Shown one piece after another: positions 51,559 to 60,164 of a DNA stretch of 64,000 bases. The notes beneath the pieces are model-generated. The model saw nothing but the letters and a program-made list of their open reading frames with translations. It searched no databases and was not told where the DNA came from. The translations under genes were made by a program, and so were the position numbers. Each line of letters opens with the position of its first letter. Position 1 is the first letter of the stretch. The stretch is from Streptomyces akebiae (GTDB taxonomy: Bacteria; Actinomycetota; Actinomycetes; Streptomycetales; Streptomycetaceae), in NCBI RefSeq assembly GCF_019599145.1, contig NZ_CP080647.1, positions 2,170,001 through 2,234,000 on the forward strand. The letters are read 5' to 3'.

Positions 51559-51587
51559 ATAGTGACGGCCCGGTAACCGAACAGCAA
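51559..51587 (-). promoter_or_regulatory. Promoter of the fxsA operon
   Basis: Read leftward, TTGCTG (51587-51582), a 17-bp spacer and CACTAT (51564-51559) match a housekeeping-type promoter. The spacer contains the small palindrome CGGTAACCG (51571-51579). The predicted leader is about 35 nt. Confidence 0.55.
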
Positions 51588-51708
51588 GGCGATCGCCAGC
51601 CAAGTACGCTGACCGGCGGGAAGTCGTTCGCCGACCGGCGAGGGCCTCCGTGCGAAGCGCCCTCGCCGTGTCGTCGGCCGCGCGGTCGCTCACGAGGAGC
51701 GGCCGGGG

Positions 51709-52650
51709 TCAGGCCGCCCCGTCCTTCGAGGAGACCACGGGTACGGTGAGGTCGTCCTCTTCGGGCAGTTCCTCGACGTCGACTCCGCGTACCTGGGCCA
51801 GTTCGTGCTTGAGGGCGGCGAGTTCGGTGCCGCCGGCCATGTGGTTGGTGAGTTCTTCGAGGCTGACCTGGTCGCGGGCGGCACTCAGTTCGAGGGTGCC
51901 CAGACGCAGGACGCTGAAGTGGTCGCCGACCATGTAGGCGTGGTGGGGGTTGTGGGTGATGAAGATGACGCCCAGGCCCCGGTCGCGGGCGGCGGCGATG
52001 TACTTCAGCACCACGCCGGACTGCTTCACGCCGAGGGCGGCGGTGGGCTCGTCCAGGATCAGCACGCGGGCGCCGAAGTAGACGGCGCGGGCGATGGCGA
52101 CGCACTGGCGCTGGCCGCCGGAGAGGGTGCCGATGGGCTGGTCGAGGTCGTCCAGGACGATGCCCATGTTCCGCAGTTCCTCGTCCGCGGTCTTCTTCAT
52201 CTTCTCGATGTCGAGGCGACGCACGGGCCAGGGGCCCTTGGTCATCTCCGAGCCGAGGAAGAAGTTGCGCCACACCGGCATCAGGGGCACGGTCGCCAGG
52301 TCCTGGTAGACGGTGGCGATACCGGCGTCCAGGGCCTCGCGCGGGGTGGAGAAGCGCACCGGCTCGCCGTCGACGACGAACTCGCCCTCGGTGTGCTGGT
52401 GCAGCCCGGAGATGATTTTGATGAGGGTGGACTTGCCGGCGCCGTTGTCGCCGAGCACGCAGGTGACCTTGCCGGGGTGGACGGTGAGGTTCACCCCGTG
52501 CAGCGCGCGGATGTTGCCGTAGGACTTGCCCGCGTCGCGCAGTTCGACGATCGGCTGGTCCCGACCGGGCGCCGCCGCGTCCCGGACGGTGTCCTCCGCG
52601 GTGTCTTTCGCGGGCGCACCGCTGGCCGCTGATCCGTTGGTGTTGGTCAT
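51709..52650 (-). CDS. Sugar ABC transporter ATP-binding protein (inositol region)
   Basis: A 313-aa single-domain ATPase. Walker A is [14 protein letters not shown], the signature [16 protein letters not shown] and Walker [14 protein letters not shown]; the last 50 residues are an acidic tail ([13 protein letters not shown]). It is close in sequence to the ATPase at 12-842, so the window holds two separate systems of this type. GGAGGTG lies 9 bases before the ATG. Read leftward behind the permease (gap 8 bp), it completes an importer divergent from iolC, so inositol or a related polyol is the probable cargo. Confidence 0.92.
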   Translation of the reverse strand: MTNTNGSAASGAPAKDTAEDTVRDAAAPGRDQPIVELRDAGKSYGNIRALHGVNLTVHPGKVTCVLGDNGAGKSTLIKIISGLHQHTEGEFVVDGEPVRFSTPREALDAGIATVYQDLATVPLMPVWRNFFLGSEMTKGPWPVRRLDIEKMKKTADEELRNMGIVLDDLDQPIGTLSGGQRQCVAIARAVYFGARVLILDEPTAALGVKQSGVVLKYIAAARDRGLGVIFITHNPHHAYMVGDHFSVLRLGTLELSAARDQVSLEELTNHMAGGTELAALKHELAQVRGVDVEELPEEDDLTVPVVSSKDGAA

Positions 52651-52658
52651 GGGGTGGT

Positions 52659-53735
52659 TCACCTCCGGGTCGCCTGGCTGCGGACCCACAAGTTGACGAG
52701 GGCGGCGATCAGGAGCATCACGCCGAGGAAGGCCTTGAACCAGTCGGGGTTCCAGTTGGCGTAGACGATGCCCTGGGAGACCATGCCGAAGATGAAGGCA
52801 CCGATCACCGGTCCGACCGCCGAGCCGTAGCCGCCGGTCAGCAGACAGCCGCCGATCACCGCGGCGATGATGTACAGGAACTCGTTGCCCACGCCCTCAC
52901 CGGACTGCACCGTGTTGAACGAGAACAGCAGGTGCATGCCGACGAACCAGGCTCCCGCGCCGACACCCATGAACAGGGCGATCTTCGTGAAGTTCACGGG
53001 CACGCCGACGGCCCGCGCGCTGTCCTTGTTGCCGCCGACGGCGAAGATCCAGTTGCCGAACTTGGTGCGCAGCAGCAGCCAGGTCGCGATCGCCGCGAAC
53101 GCCAGCCAGTAGAAGACCGTGATCTTGACGTCGACGCCGCCGATGCCGATCTCCGAGGCGAAGACGCTCTTGGCCTGGTCGAAGCCGTCCATGTCGCTGA
53201 TGGAGTCGCTGGCGACGTTGCCGGTGAAGATCTTGGTCACCGCCAGGTTCGAGCCCTGGAGGATCAGGAACGACCCGAGCGTGACGAGGAAGCTGGGCAG
53301 CCCGGTCTTGATCAGCAGCCAGCCGTTGAACGCTCCCACCGCCAACGACATGATCAGCGCGACGAAGACACCGGTCCACACGTTCACCGTCAGCTGGAAG
53401 CTGATGATCGCGGCGGTCAGCGCGGAGGTGGTGACCGCGACACCGGCGGACAGGTCGAACTCGCCGCCGATCATCAGCAGGGCCACCGGGATCGCCATGA
53501 TGCCCATGACGGAGGCCTGGTAGAGCACGGTCGCCAGCGAACTGGCCTCACGGAAGGACGGGGCCACCGAGAAGAAGAAGGCGTACACGCCGATCGCGGC
53601 TATGAGCGCGCCGACCTCGGGGCGGGCCAGCAGCCGGCGCCCGAGCGAGCGCTGTACGGTGCGCCCGTCCTTCTGGGCGGCCGGCGGGGCCGGCGACGAG
53701 GGTGAACTCGCCGCCGGTGCCGTTGCTTGGGTCAT
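52659..53735 (-). CDS. Sugar ABC transporter permease (RbsC type)
   Basis: A 358-aa permease with about nine to ten membrane helices. [20 protein letters not shown] (about residues 78-97) is the RbsC/XylH signature at the substrate pathway; [20 protein letters not shown] is the cytoplasmic coupling segment, and [20 protein letters not shown] a late membrane signature. It ends 8 bp before the ATPase start and begins 5 bp after the binding protein gene, so the three form one operon. One copy of the gene implies a homodimeric channel. Confidence 0.92.
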   Translation of the reverse strand: MTQATAPAASSPSSPAPPAAQKDGRTVQRSLGRRLLARPEVGALIAAIGVYAFFFSVAPSFREASSLATVLYQASVMGIMAIPVALLMIGGEFDLSAGVAVTTSALTAAIISFQLTVNVWTGVFVALIMSLAVGAFNGWLLIKTGLPSFLVTLGSFLILQGSNLAVTKIFTGNVASDSISDMDGFDQAKSVFASEIGIGGVDVKITVFYWLAFAAIATWLLLRTKFGNWIFAVGGNKDSARAVGVPVNFTKIALFMGVGAGAWFVGMHLLFSFNTVQSGEGVGNEFLYIIAAVIGGCLLTGGYGSAVGPVIGAFIFGMVSQGIVYANWNPDWFKAFLGVMLLIAALVNLWVRSQATRR

Positions 53736-53740
53736 TCAGA

Positions 53741-54757
53741 TCACCGGGTGCCCTTCGCGGCGAACTTGGCGATCGTGTCGACGTTCTTCGCATCGACGAA
53801 CGCGGGGCCGGTCAGCACCGCTTCCTCGCCGCCGCCGCTGTAGTTGCCGTTGTTCTTGTAGAGCCACATCGAGTCCACGGCCAGGTAGCCCTGCAGATAC
53901 GGCTGCTGGTCCACCGCGAACTGGATGTCACCGCTCTTGATCGAGTCCGTCAGCTCCTTGTTCAGGTCGAAGGTGGCGACCTTCGCCTTGCTGCCCGCGT
54001 CCGCGACCGACTGGACCGCGGTCAGGGCGTAGGGGGCGCCGAGGGCGACCACGTAGTCGATGGCGGCGTCCTGCTTGAGCTTGGCGCTGATGGTCGACTT
54101 CACGGACGGCATGTCGGTGCCCGTGACGTTGAGGATCTCGGTGTCGCCCTCGAAGGTCTTCTCCACGCCCGCGCAGCGCTGCTCCAGGCCGACGTTGCCC
54201 TGCTCCTGCACGACGCAGACGGCCTTCTTGGCGCCGACGTCGTTCAGCCGCTTGCCGAACGCCTCGCCCGCCACGCTCTCGTCCTGCCCGAAGAAGGACA
54301 TCAGACCGAGGTTCTGCCAGTCGCTCAGACCGGAGTTGAGGCCGACCACGGGGATGCCCGCCTTCGTCGCCTTGGCCACGACGTCCTTCATCGCGTCGGG
54401 CTTGGCGAGGGTGATGGCGATGCCGTCGACCTTCTGGTCGATCGCGTTCTGCACGAGGTTGGCCTGGTTGCCGGCGTTCGGGTCCGCCGAGTAGATGAGC
54501 TCGATGTTGTCCTTGTCGGCCGCCGCCTGGGCGCCCTTGCGGACGATGTCCCAGAAGGTGTCGCCGGGGGCCTGGTGGGTGACCAGCGCGACCTTCATCC
54601 GGGGGGTGTTGGCCTTGCCCGCGGAGGCGTCTGCCCCGCCCTCCTCGGCCTCCTTGCCGCCGGAGTCGCTGGAGCAGCCGGCGATCAGCAGCGCGGAAGC
54701 CGCGGCAATGGCGAAGAAGGGGGCCACTCTGCGTGAGCGGGAGTACGTGCGGTCCAT
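53741..54757 (-). CDS. Sugar-binding lipoprotein of the ABC importer (probable inositol binding)
   Basis: A 338-aa extracytoplasmic lipoprotein with a signal RRVAPFFAIAAASALLIAGC ending in a lipobox. The mature protein has the two-lobed ribose/inositol-binding (type I) fold: VALVTHQAPGDTFWDIVRKG at the first strand, GIPVVGLNSGLSD in the hinge, and IDYVVALGAPYALTAVQSVA near the C-terminal lobe. A GGAAAG ribosome site precedes the ATG. It diverges from iolC across a 332-bp region with paired promoters, so myo-inositol is the best guess for the ligand; scyllo-inositol or another polyol is possible. Confidence 0.9.
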   Translation of the reverse strand: MDRTYSRSRRVAPFFAIAAASALLIAGCSSDSGGKEAEEGGADASAGKANTPRMKVALVTHQAPGDTFWDIVRKGAQAAADKDNIELIYSADPNAGNQANLVQNAIDQKVDGIAITLAKPDAMKDVVAKATKAGIPVVGLNSGLSDWQNLGLMSFFGQDESVAGEAFGKRLNDVGAKKAVCVVQEQGNVGLEQRCAGVEKTFEGDTEILNVTGTDMPSVKSTISAKLKQDAAIDYVVALGAPYALTAVQSVADAGSKAKVATFDLNKELTDSIKSGDIQFAVDQQPYLQGYLAVDSMWLYKNNGNYSGGGEEAVLTGPAFVDAKNVDTIAKFAAKGTR

Positions 54758-54907
54758 CTTTCCTGCACCTCACTGTGCGACAGGGGGAAAGGGAACGGGA
54801 CAGCGTCGAGCGGATGCCCGCGCGAGCCCGGACGTTCGAAGTCCGGATCATTGTGCCGGTAGGCCGACTGCGCTGTTTCGTTGGGACGGGATACAAACCC
54901 CTGACGG

Positions 54908-55002
54908 ACCCCCCTGTCAAGACTTTGTTAAGACATCATTTCACGAGCAGGTCAGAATGTCAGTACAAACTCTTGACAGGGGGTCGGTTCGGGCCCTAAA
55001 TC
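54908..55002. promoter_or_regulatory. Mirror-image promoters and operators between the importer and iolC
   Basis: A 21-bp element at 54908-54928 is repeated in inverted form at 54965-54984 with two differences; both contain TTGACAGGGGG. Rightward: TTGACA (54973-54978) then TAAAT about 18 bp on, for iolC. Leftward: TTGACA (54920-54915) then TTGTAT, for the importer. The extended identity on either side of the -35 boxes suggests a regulator binding over both. The rest of the 332-bp gap (54758-55089) shows no gene. Confidence 0.75.
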
Positions 55003-55089
55003 TGGGATACATCCGGACCCGAGCATGCGCATCCCCGCGCGCCGCGGGTCTCCGGTGGCCCGCATCCCCCCACCCGAGGAGCGACGCGC

Positions 55090-56049
55090 ATGCCCGAGCC
55101 CGGCGAATCCTTCGATCTGATCACGATGGGTCGTATCGGAATCGATCTCTATCCGTTGCAGACCGGCGTCCCACTCGCGCGCGTCGAGTCGTTCGGGAAG
55201 TTCCTCGGCGGATCGGCCGCCAACGTCGCGGTGGCCGCCGCACGGCTGGGCAACACGACCGCCGTGATCACCCGGACCGGGGACGACCCCTTCGGCACGT
55301 TTCTGCACGAGGCGCTCAAGGAGTTCGGGGTCGACGACCGCTTCGTCACGCCCGTCGCGGAGTATCCGACCCCGATCACGTTCTGCGAGATCTTCCCGCC
55401 GGACGACTTCCCGCTGTACTTCTACCGCCGCCCCAAGGCTCCCGATCTGGAGATCCGCACCGAAGAACTGGACTGCTTCGCCATCCGCGCGGCCCGTGTC
55501 TTCTGGATCACCGGCACCGGCCTGAGCGAGGAACCCAGCCGCTCGGCCACGCTCGCCGCGCTCAAGGCCCGAGGCCGGTCCGGCACCACCGTCTTCGACC
55601 TCGACTGGCGGCCGATGTTCTGGTCCGACCCCGAGACCGCGCGCCCGTACTACGCCGAGGCCCTGCGGCACGCCACGGTGGCCGTCGGCAACCTCGACGA
55701 GTGCGAGGTGGCGACCGGCGTGCGGGAGCCGCGGGCGTGTGCGGAGGCGCTGCTGGAGGCGGGGGTGGAGCTGGCGGTCGTGAAGCAGGGCCCCAAGGGT
55801 GTGCTCGCCGTCCACCGCGACGGCACGGTCGCCGAGGTGGCCCCGCTGCCGGTGGAGGTCGTCAACGGGCTCGGGGCGGGGGACGCGTTCGGGGGTTCGC
55901 TCTGCCACGGGTTGCTGCGGGGCTGGGACCTGGAACGGATCATGCGCCACGCGAACGCGGCGGGGGCGATCGTCGCGTCACGGTTGGCGTGTTCTTCGGC
56001 GATGCCGACGGAGGGGGAGGTGGAGGAGTTGTTGAGCGGTGGGGGGTGA
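55090..56049 (+). CDS. iolC: 5-dehydro-2-deoxygluconokinase
   Basis: A 319-aa PfkB-family sugar kinase that phosphorylates 5-dehydro-2-deoxy-D-gluconate in inositol breakdown. The family motif GGSAANVAVAAARLGNTTAV is at about 39-58; the second motif, NGLGAGDAFGGSLCHGLLRG (about 259-278), holds the catalytic aspartate. DLITMGRIGIDLYP at the start is characteristic of IolC. GAGGAGCG provides the ribosome site. It is the first gene of the rightward set iolC, aldolase-like barrel, iolD, although a 365-bp repeat-rich gap separates it from the next gene. Confidence 0.92.
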   Translation: MPEPGESFDLITMGRIGIDLYPLQTGVPLARVESFGKFLGGSAANVAVAAARLGNTTAVITRTGDDPFGTFLHEALKEFGVDDRFVTPVAEYPTPITFCEIFPPDDFPLYFYRRPKAPDLEIRTEELDCFAIRAARVFWITGTGLSEEPSRSATLAALKARGRSGTTVFDLDWRPMFWSDPETARPYYAEALRHATVAVGNLDECEVATGVREPRACAEALLEAGVELAVVKQGPKGVLAVHRDGTVAEVAPLPVEVVNGLGAGDAFGGSLCHGLLRGWDLERIMRHANAAGAIVASRLACSSAMPTEGEVEELLSGGG

Positions 56050-56070
56050 GGTTGTGGGGGTGTGGGGTGA

Positions 56071-56366
56071 GGGGGCGGTCGGGTGCGTTCTTCGGGTGCG
56101 GGTGCGTGGGGGTTGCTCGCGCAGTTCCCCGCGCCCCTGAAAAGCAGGGGCTGCGCCCCGTGCTTTTCACCCCGCAGCCCCGTCGCCTATGAGGCCCGCA
56201 GGACCGTCGCCTATGGGGGCCCGCAGGGCCGGCGACTCTTCGTGGTCTTTCCAGGCCCGCAGGACCGTGGTCTTTCCAGGCCTGCAGGGCCTGGGCTTCT
56301 AGGGGCGCGGGGAACTGCGCGAGAAGCCCCACGCACCCGCACCCGAACAACGCACCCCACCCGACC
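56071..56366. repeat. Large inverted-repeat island inside the iol operon
   Basis: The arms are 56071-56138 and, inverted, 56301-56366. They agree almost throughout, including GCGCAGTTCCCCGCGCCCCT and CGGGTGCGGGTGCGTGGGG, sequences that recur as REP-like elements in Streptomyces. Between them lie a hairpin (56138-56169) and degenerate direct repeats of about 25 bp built on GTCGCCTATG or GTGGTCTTTCCAG followed by GCCCGCAGGACC. A G-rich stretch (56041-56075) adjoins the left arm. No coding sequence is seen from 56050 to 56414. Confidence 0.85.
56138..56169. terminator. Hairpin within the iol repeat island
   Basis: TGAAAAGCAGGGGC (56138-56151) pairs with GCCCCGTGCTTTTCA (56155-56169) with one bulged G and a three-base loop. 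It may act as a partial terminator or as an RNA end-protecting structure behind iolC. Confidence 0.55.
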
Positions 56367-56414
56367 CCCGAACCCGAACCCGAACCCCTGGCAACCCACC
56401 GAACGGAGCCCCAC

Positions 56415-57293
56415 TTGACCATCCGCATCCCCGACCTCCCCGCCGTACGCGCCCGGCACCCGGAGGCCGTCGCCGAGGCCGCGGCCCGTCGCGGCCGCCG
56501 CCCTCTCATCGGCGACACCGGCCGCCTGATGATCGTCGCCGCCGACCACCCCGCCCGCGGAGCGCTCCGCGTCGGCGACCGCCCCCTCGCCATGGCCGAC
56601 CGCGCCGACCTCCTGGAACGGCTCTGCGTGGCCCTGGCCCGCCCCGGCGTGGACGGCGTGCTCGCCACCGCCGACATCCTGGAGGACCTGCTGCTCCTGG
56701 GTGCCCTGGAGGGCAAGGTCGTCCTGGGCTCCCTCAACCGGGGCGGACTCGCCGGCGCCTCGTTCGAGATGGACGACCGCTTCACCGGCCACCGCCCCGA
56801 GGACATCGAGCGGCTCCGGTTCGACGCCGGCAAACTCCTGCTGCGCATCGACCACGACGACCCCGGCTCCCTGCGCACCCTGTACTCCACGGCACGGGCG
56901 GTCGACGACATGGCGGCGCGCCGACTGCCGCTGTTCGTCGAGCCGTTCATCTCCCGCCGGGTGGACGGCAAGGTCCGCAACGACCTGGGCGCCGAGGCCG
57001 TGACCCGTTCCATCGCCATCGCGGCCGGGCTCGGCGGCACCTCCGCGTACACCTGGCTGAAGCTGCCCGTCACCGACGACCCGGACGCCATGGGCGAGGT
57101 CCTGGAGACGTCCACCCTGCCGACCGTGCTTCTGGGCGGCGAAGTGGGCAAGGATCAGGAGGGCGCGTACGAGAAGTGGCGCAAGGCGCTGCGTCTGCCC
57201 ACCGTCCAGGGCCTGGTCGTCGGCCGCTCCCTGCTCTACCCCGCCGAGGGCGACGTGGAGACCGCGGTCGACACGGCGGTCGGACTGCTCTGA
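56415..57293 (+). CDS. Cgl0158-family (beta/alpha)8 barrel protein, aldolase-like, of the inositol operon
   Basis: A 292-aa TIM-barrel protein of the DeoC/LacD aldolase group as found in actinobacterial iol operons, where it may cleave 2-deoxy-5-keto-gluconate 6-phosphate in place of IolJ. GRLMIVAADHPARGALRVGD (about 37-56) marks the first strands, the barrel continues through GSLNRGGLAGASFEMDDRFT, and a probable Schiff-base lysine is in SAYTWLKLPVTDDPD. The start is a TTG at 56415 with GGAG upstream. It stands 365 bp after iolC and 103 bp before iolD. The exact step is inferred from context. Confidence 0.85.
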   Translation: MTIRIPDLPAVRARHPEAVAEAAARRGRRPLIGDTGRLMIVAADHPARGALRVGDRPLAMADRADLLERLCVALARPGVDGVLATADILEDLLLLGALEGKVVLGSLNRGGLAGASFEMDDRFTGHRPEDIERLRFDAGKLLLRIDHDDPGSLRTLYSTARAVDDMAARRLPLFVEPFISRRVDGKVRNDLGAEAVTRSIAIAAGLGGTSAYTWLKLPVTDDPDAMGEVLETSTLPTVLLGGEVGKDQEGAYEKWRKALRLPTVQGLVVGRSLLYPAEGDVETAVDTAVGLL

Positions 57294-57396
57294 ACCGCCG
57301 GCGCACAAGAACCCGCCACACCCCGCCCCTCCCCCGGAACCCCCGGCCCGCAACCAGCCCGCCGCCCCGACAACCCTTCGTCCCAGTGAGGTCCCG

Positions 57397-59274
57397 ATGT
57401 CCCAGTCCCCCACCCGCCGTCTGACCGTCGCCCAGGCGCTGGTGCGGTTCCTGTCCGCGCAGTACACCGAGCGCGACGGTGTGCGCCACCGGCTGATCGC
57501 CGGAACCTGGGGCATCTTCGGCCACGGCAACGTCGCGGGGCTGGGCCAGGCGCTGCTGGAGGCCGGTGAGGAGACGATGCCGTTCCACCAGGGCCGCAAC
57601 GAGCAGTCCATGGTGCACGCCGCCGTCGGCCACGCCCGCCAGCTGAACCGGCTCTCCGCGCAGGCGGTCACCACCTCCATCGGCCCCGGCGCCACCAACC
57701 TGGTCACCGGCGCCGCCCTGGCGACCATCAACCGCCTGCCCGTACTGCTCCTGCCCGGCGACTACTTCGCGACCCGCACCGCCGACCCCCTGCTCCAGCA
57801 GTTGGAGCACCCCACCGAGGCGGACGTCTCGGTCAACGACACCCTGCGCCCCGTCTCCCGCTACTTCGACCGGATCACCCGCCCCGAGGCACTGATCCCG
57901 GCCGCGCTGAACGCCATGCGCGTCCTCGCCGACCCGGTCGACACCGGCGCCGTCACCCTCGCCCTGCCGCAGGACGTCCAGGCGGAGGCGTACGACTGGC
58001 CGGAGGAGTTCTTCGCCGAGCGCGTGTGGAACGTACGCCGCCCTCTCCCCGACCCGGTCGAGCTGGCGGAGGCGGTGCGGGCGATCCGTGCCGCGCGGCG
58101 GCCGCTGATCGTCGCGGGCGGCGGCGTCCACCACAGCGAGGCCGAGGCGGCGCTGAGGGCGCTGGTCGACGCCACGGGCATCCCGGTCGCGTCCACCCAG
58201 GCGGGCAAGGGCTCCCTGCGGTACGACCACCCGGCCGACCTCGGCGGCATCGGCCACACCGGCACGGCCGTCTGCGACGACATCGCCCGTACCGCCGACC
58301 TGATCGTCGGCGTCGGCACCCGCTACACCGACTTCACCACCGCCTCCAACACCCTCTTCCAGAGCCCGGACGTCCGATTCGTCAACCTCAACGTCGCCGC
58401 CTTCGACGCCCACAAGTTGGCGGCCCGGACGGTGGTCTGCGACGCCCGGGCCGGACTCACGGCACTCACCGAGGCGCTGGACGGGCACCGGGTGGACGAG
58501 GCGTACGAGGCCGAGTACCGGGCCGGCAAGGAGCGCTGGGAGCAGGTCGTCGAAGCGGCCTACAGCGCCGCCGACGAGCACGCCGTGCCCACCCAGACCC
58601 AGGTGCTCGGCGCCCTGGACTCGGTCGTCGGCGACGAGGACGTCGTCATCAACGCGGCCGGTTCGCTCCCCGGCGACCTGCACAAGCTGTGGCGGGCCCG
58701 CAGCCCCCGCCAGTACCACCTGGAGTACGGCTACTCCTGCATGGGCTACGAGATCCCGGCCGGGATCGGTGTCCAGCAGGCGGCGCCCGGCACGGTCGTC
58801 TGGTCGCTGGTCGGGGACGGCACGTACCTGATGATGCCGACGGAGATCGTGACGGCCGTCCAGGAGGGGCTGCCGGTCAATCTGGTCCTCATCCAGAACC
58901 ACGGCTACGCCTCCATCGGAGGTCTCTCCGAGTCGGTCGGCGGCGAGCGCTTCGGCACCGCCTACCGCTACCGCGCCGCCGACGGCACCTTCTCCGGCGC
59001 CCCGCTCCCGGTGGACCTCGCCGCCAACGCGGCCAGCCTCGGCATGGACGTCCTCCGCGCCAAGACCGTGAAGGAACTGCGCGACGCGCTGGCGGCGGCC
59101 CGCGCCTCGGACCGGCCCACCTGTGTGTACGTCGAGACCGACCCGACGCCCACCGCTCCTCCGGCCCAGGCCTGGTGGGACGTCCCGGTAGCGGAGACCG
59201 CCTCCCGGCCGGCGGCCGTCGAGGCGCGCACCACGTACGACCGCGAGGTGGCCAACCAGCGCCGCCACCTCTGA
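57397..59274 (+). CDS. iolD: 3D-(3,5/4)-trihydroxycyclohexane-1,2-dione hydrolase
   Basis: A 625-aa thiamine diphosphate enzyme that opens the ring of the diketo-inositol intermediate. The N-terminal Pyr domain has GTWGIFGHGNVAGLGQALLE and the catalytic glutamine/glutamate region PFHQGRNEQSMVHAAVGHAR; the middle domain starts near 210; the C-terminal PP domain holds the ThDP motif in VVWSLVGDGTYLMMPTEIVT, ending with the Asn in LVLIQNHGYASIGGL. Length and motifs are those of IolD. GAGGTCCCG precedes the ATG. iolB, usually near iolC and iolD, is not in the window. Confidence 0.93.
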   Translation: MSQSPTRRLTVAQALVRFLSAQYTERDGVRHRLIAGTWGIFGHGNVAGLGQALLEAGEETMPFHQGRNEQSMVHAAVGHARQLNRLSAQAVTTSIGPGATNLVTGAALATINRLPVLLLPGDYFATRTADPLLQQLEHPTEADVSVNDTLRPVSRYFDRITRPEALIPAALNAMRVLADPVDTGAVTLALPQDVQAEAYDWPEEFFAERVWNVRRPLPDPVELAEAVRAIRAARRPLIVAGGGVHHSEAEAALRALVDATGIPVASTQAGKGSLRYDHPADLGGIGHTGTAVCDDIARTADLIVGVGTRYTDFTTASNTLFQSPDVRFVNLNVAAFDAHKLAARTVVCDARAGLTALTEALDGHRVDEAYEAEYRAGKERWEQVVEAAYSAADEHAVPTQTQVLGALDSVVGDEDVVINAAGSLPGDLHKLWRARSPRQYHLEYGYSCMGYEIPAGIGVQQAAPGTVVWSLVGDGTYLMMPTEIVTAVQEGLPVNLVLIQNHGYASIGGLSESVGGERFGTAYRYRAADGTFSGAPLPVDLAANAASLGMDVLRAKTVKELRDALAAARASDRPTCVYVETDPTPTAPPAQAWWDVPVAETASRPAAVEARTTYDREVANQRRHL

Positions 59275-59313
59275 CGGTGGTCGCCGAACCTTCCGGGCTT
59301 GTCAGGACAATGC

Positions 59314-59335
59314 GATGACAGGGGTTCCTGTCATC
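59314..59335. promoter_or_regulatory. GntR operator upstream of the iol regulator gene
   Basis: GATGACAGG (59314-59322) and CCTGTCATC (59327-59335) form a perfect 9-bp inverted repeat with a 4-base centre, 20 bp before the GntR start. It contains TGACAGGGG, the 9-mer also present at the iolC and importer promoters. Confidence 0.75.
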
Positions 59336-59354
59336 CGGACGGACGGATACCCTC

Positions 59355-60125
59355 ATGGGCGTGACCAGCACGACTACGGGGAGTACAGGGAGTCTCGGCC
59401 TCAGCGTCGACCGGAGCAGCCCGGTGCCGCTGTACTACCAGCTGGCCCGGCAGCTGGAGTCGGCGATCGAGCACGGTGCGCTCGGCCCGGGCAGCCTCCT
59501 GGGCAACGAGATCGAGCTCGCCGGCCGTCTGGGCCTGTCCCGGCCGACCGTACGGCAGGCCATCCAGTCGCTCGTCGACAAGGGCCTGCTCGTACGCCGC
59601 CGGGGCGTCGGCACGCAGGTGGTGCACAGCCAGGTCAAACGGCCGCTGGAGCTGAGCAGCCTGTACGACGACCTGGAGGCGGCCGGTCAGCAGCCCACCA
59701 CCAAGGTGCTGCTGAGCGAGCTCCGGCAGGCCTCCGCGGAGGTCGCGGCCGCCCTGGGCATCGCCGAGGGCGCCGAGGTGCACCTCTTCGAGCGGCTGCG
59801 CCTGACCCACGGGCAGCCGGTGGCGTTCCTCTCCAACTTCGTCCCGGCCGGACTGCTGGACCTGGACACCGAGCGCCTGGAGTCGACGGGCCTGTACCGG
59901 ATGATGCGCAACGCCGGCATCACCCTGCACAGCGCCCACCAGAGTGTCGGCGCCCGCATCGCCACGCCCGAGGAGGCCGACCGCCTCGGCGAGCCGGAGG
60001 GCGCCGCACTGCTCACCATGCAGCGCACGGCGTACGACGACACCGGGCGCGCGGTCGAGTACGGCACCCACATCTACCGGGCCTCGCGCTATTCGTTCGA
60101 CTTCCAGCTGCTCGTCCGCAACTGA
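59355..60125 (+). CDS. GntR family (HutC subfamily) transcriptional regulator, probable iol repressor
   Basis: A 256-aa regulator. The winged helix is at about 20-85 (SPVPLYYQLARQLESAIEHG, then LGLSRPTVRQAIQSLVDKGL), and the UTRA ligand domain follows (ELSSLYDDLEAAGQQPTTKV, FERLRLTHGQPVAFLSNFV, up to YRASRYSFDFQL). HutC-type proteins bind pathway intermediates or their phosphates. The gene stands 80 bp after iolD, with its own perfect inverted repeat, and its half-site recurs at the iolC and importer promoters; it is the best candidate for the inositol repressor. The ATG at 59355 is used; a GTG at 59361 is possible. Confidence 0.9.
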   Translation: MGVTSTTTGSTGSLGLSVDRSSPVPLYYQLARQLESAIEHGALGPGSLLGNEIELAGRLGLSRPTVRQAIQSLVDKGLLVRRRGVGTQVVHSQVKRPLELSSLYDDLEAAGQQPTTKVLLSELRQASAEVAAALGIAEGAEVHLFERLRLTHGQPVAFLSNFVPAGLLDLDTERLESTGLYRMMRNAGITLHSAHQSVGARIATPEEADRLGEPEGAALLTMQRTAYDDTGRAVEYGTHIYRASRYSFDFQLLVRN

Positions 60126-60164
60126 CGCCCGGGCAACGGTGGTCCGGGGCCGCGAACGGCCCGC

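Noticed and set aside
57070..59268. A 732-residue leftward frame opposite iolD
   Set aside because: Antisense shadow of iolD, which has clear thiamine-enzyme motifs on the other strand.
59314..59335. RheA operator at the GntR gene
   Set aside because: GATGACA and TGTCATC are both present, but in the reverse order to the RheA site and with a different spacing; the GntR gene next to it is the simpler explanation.
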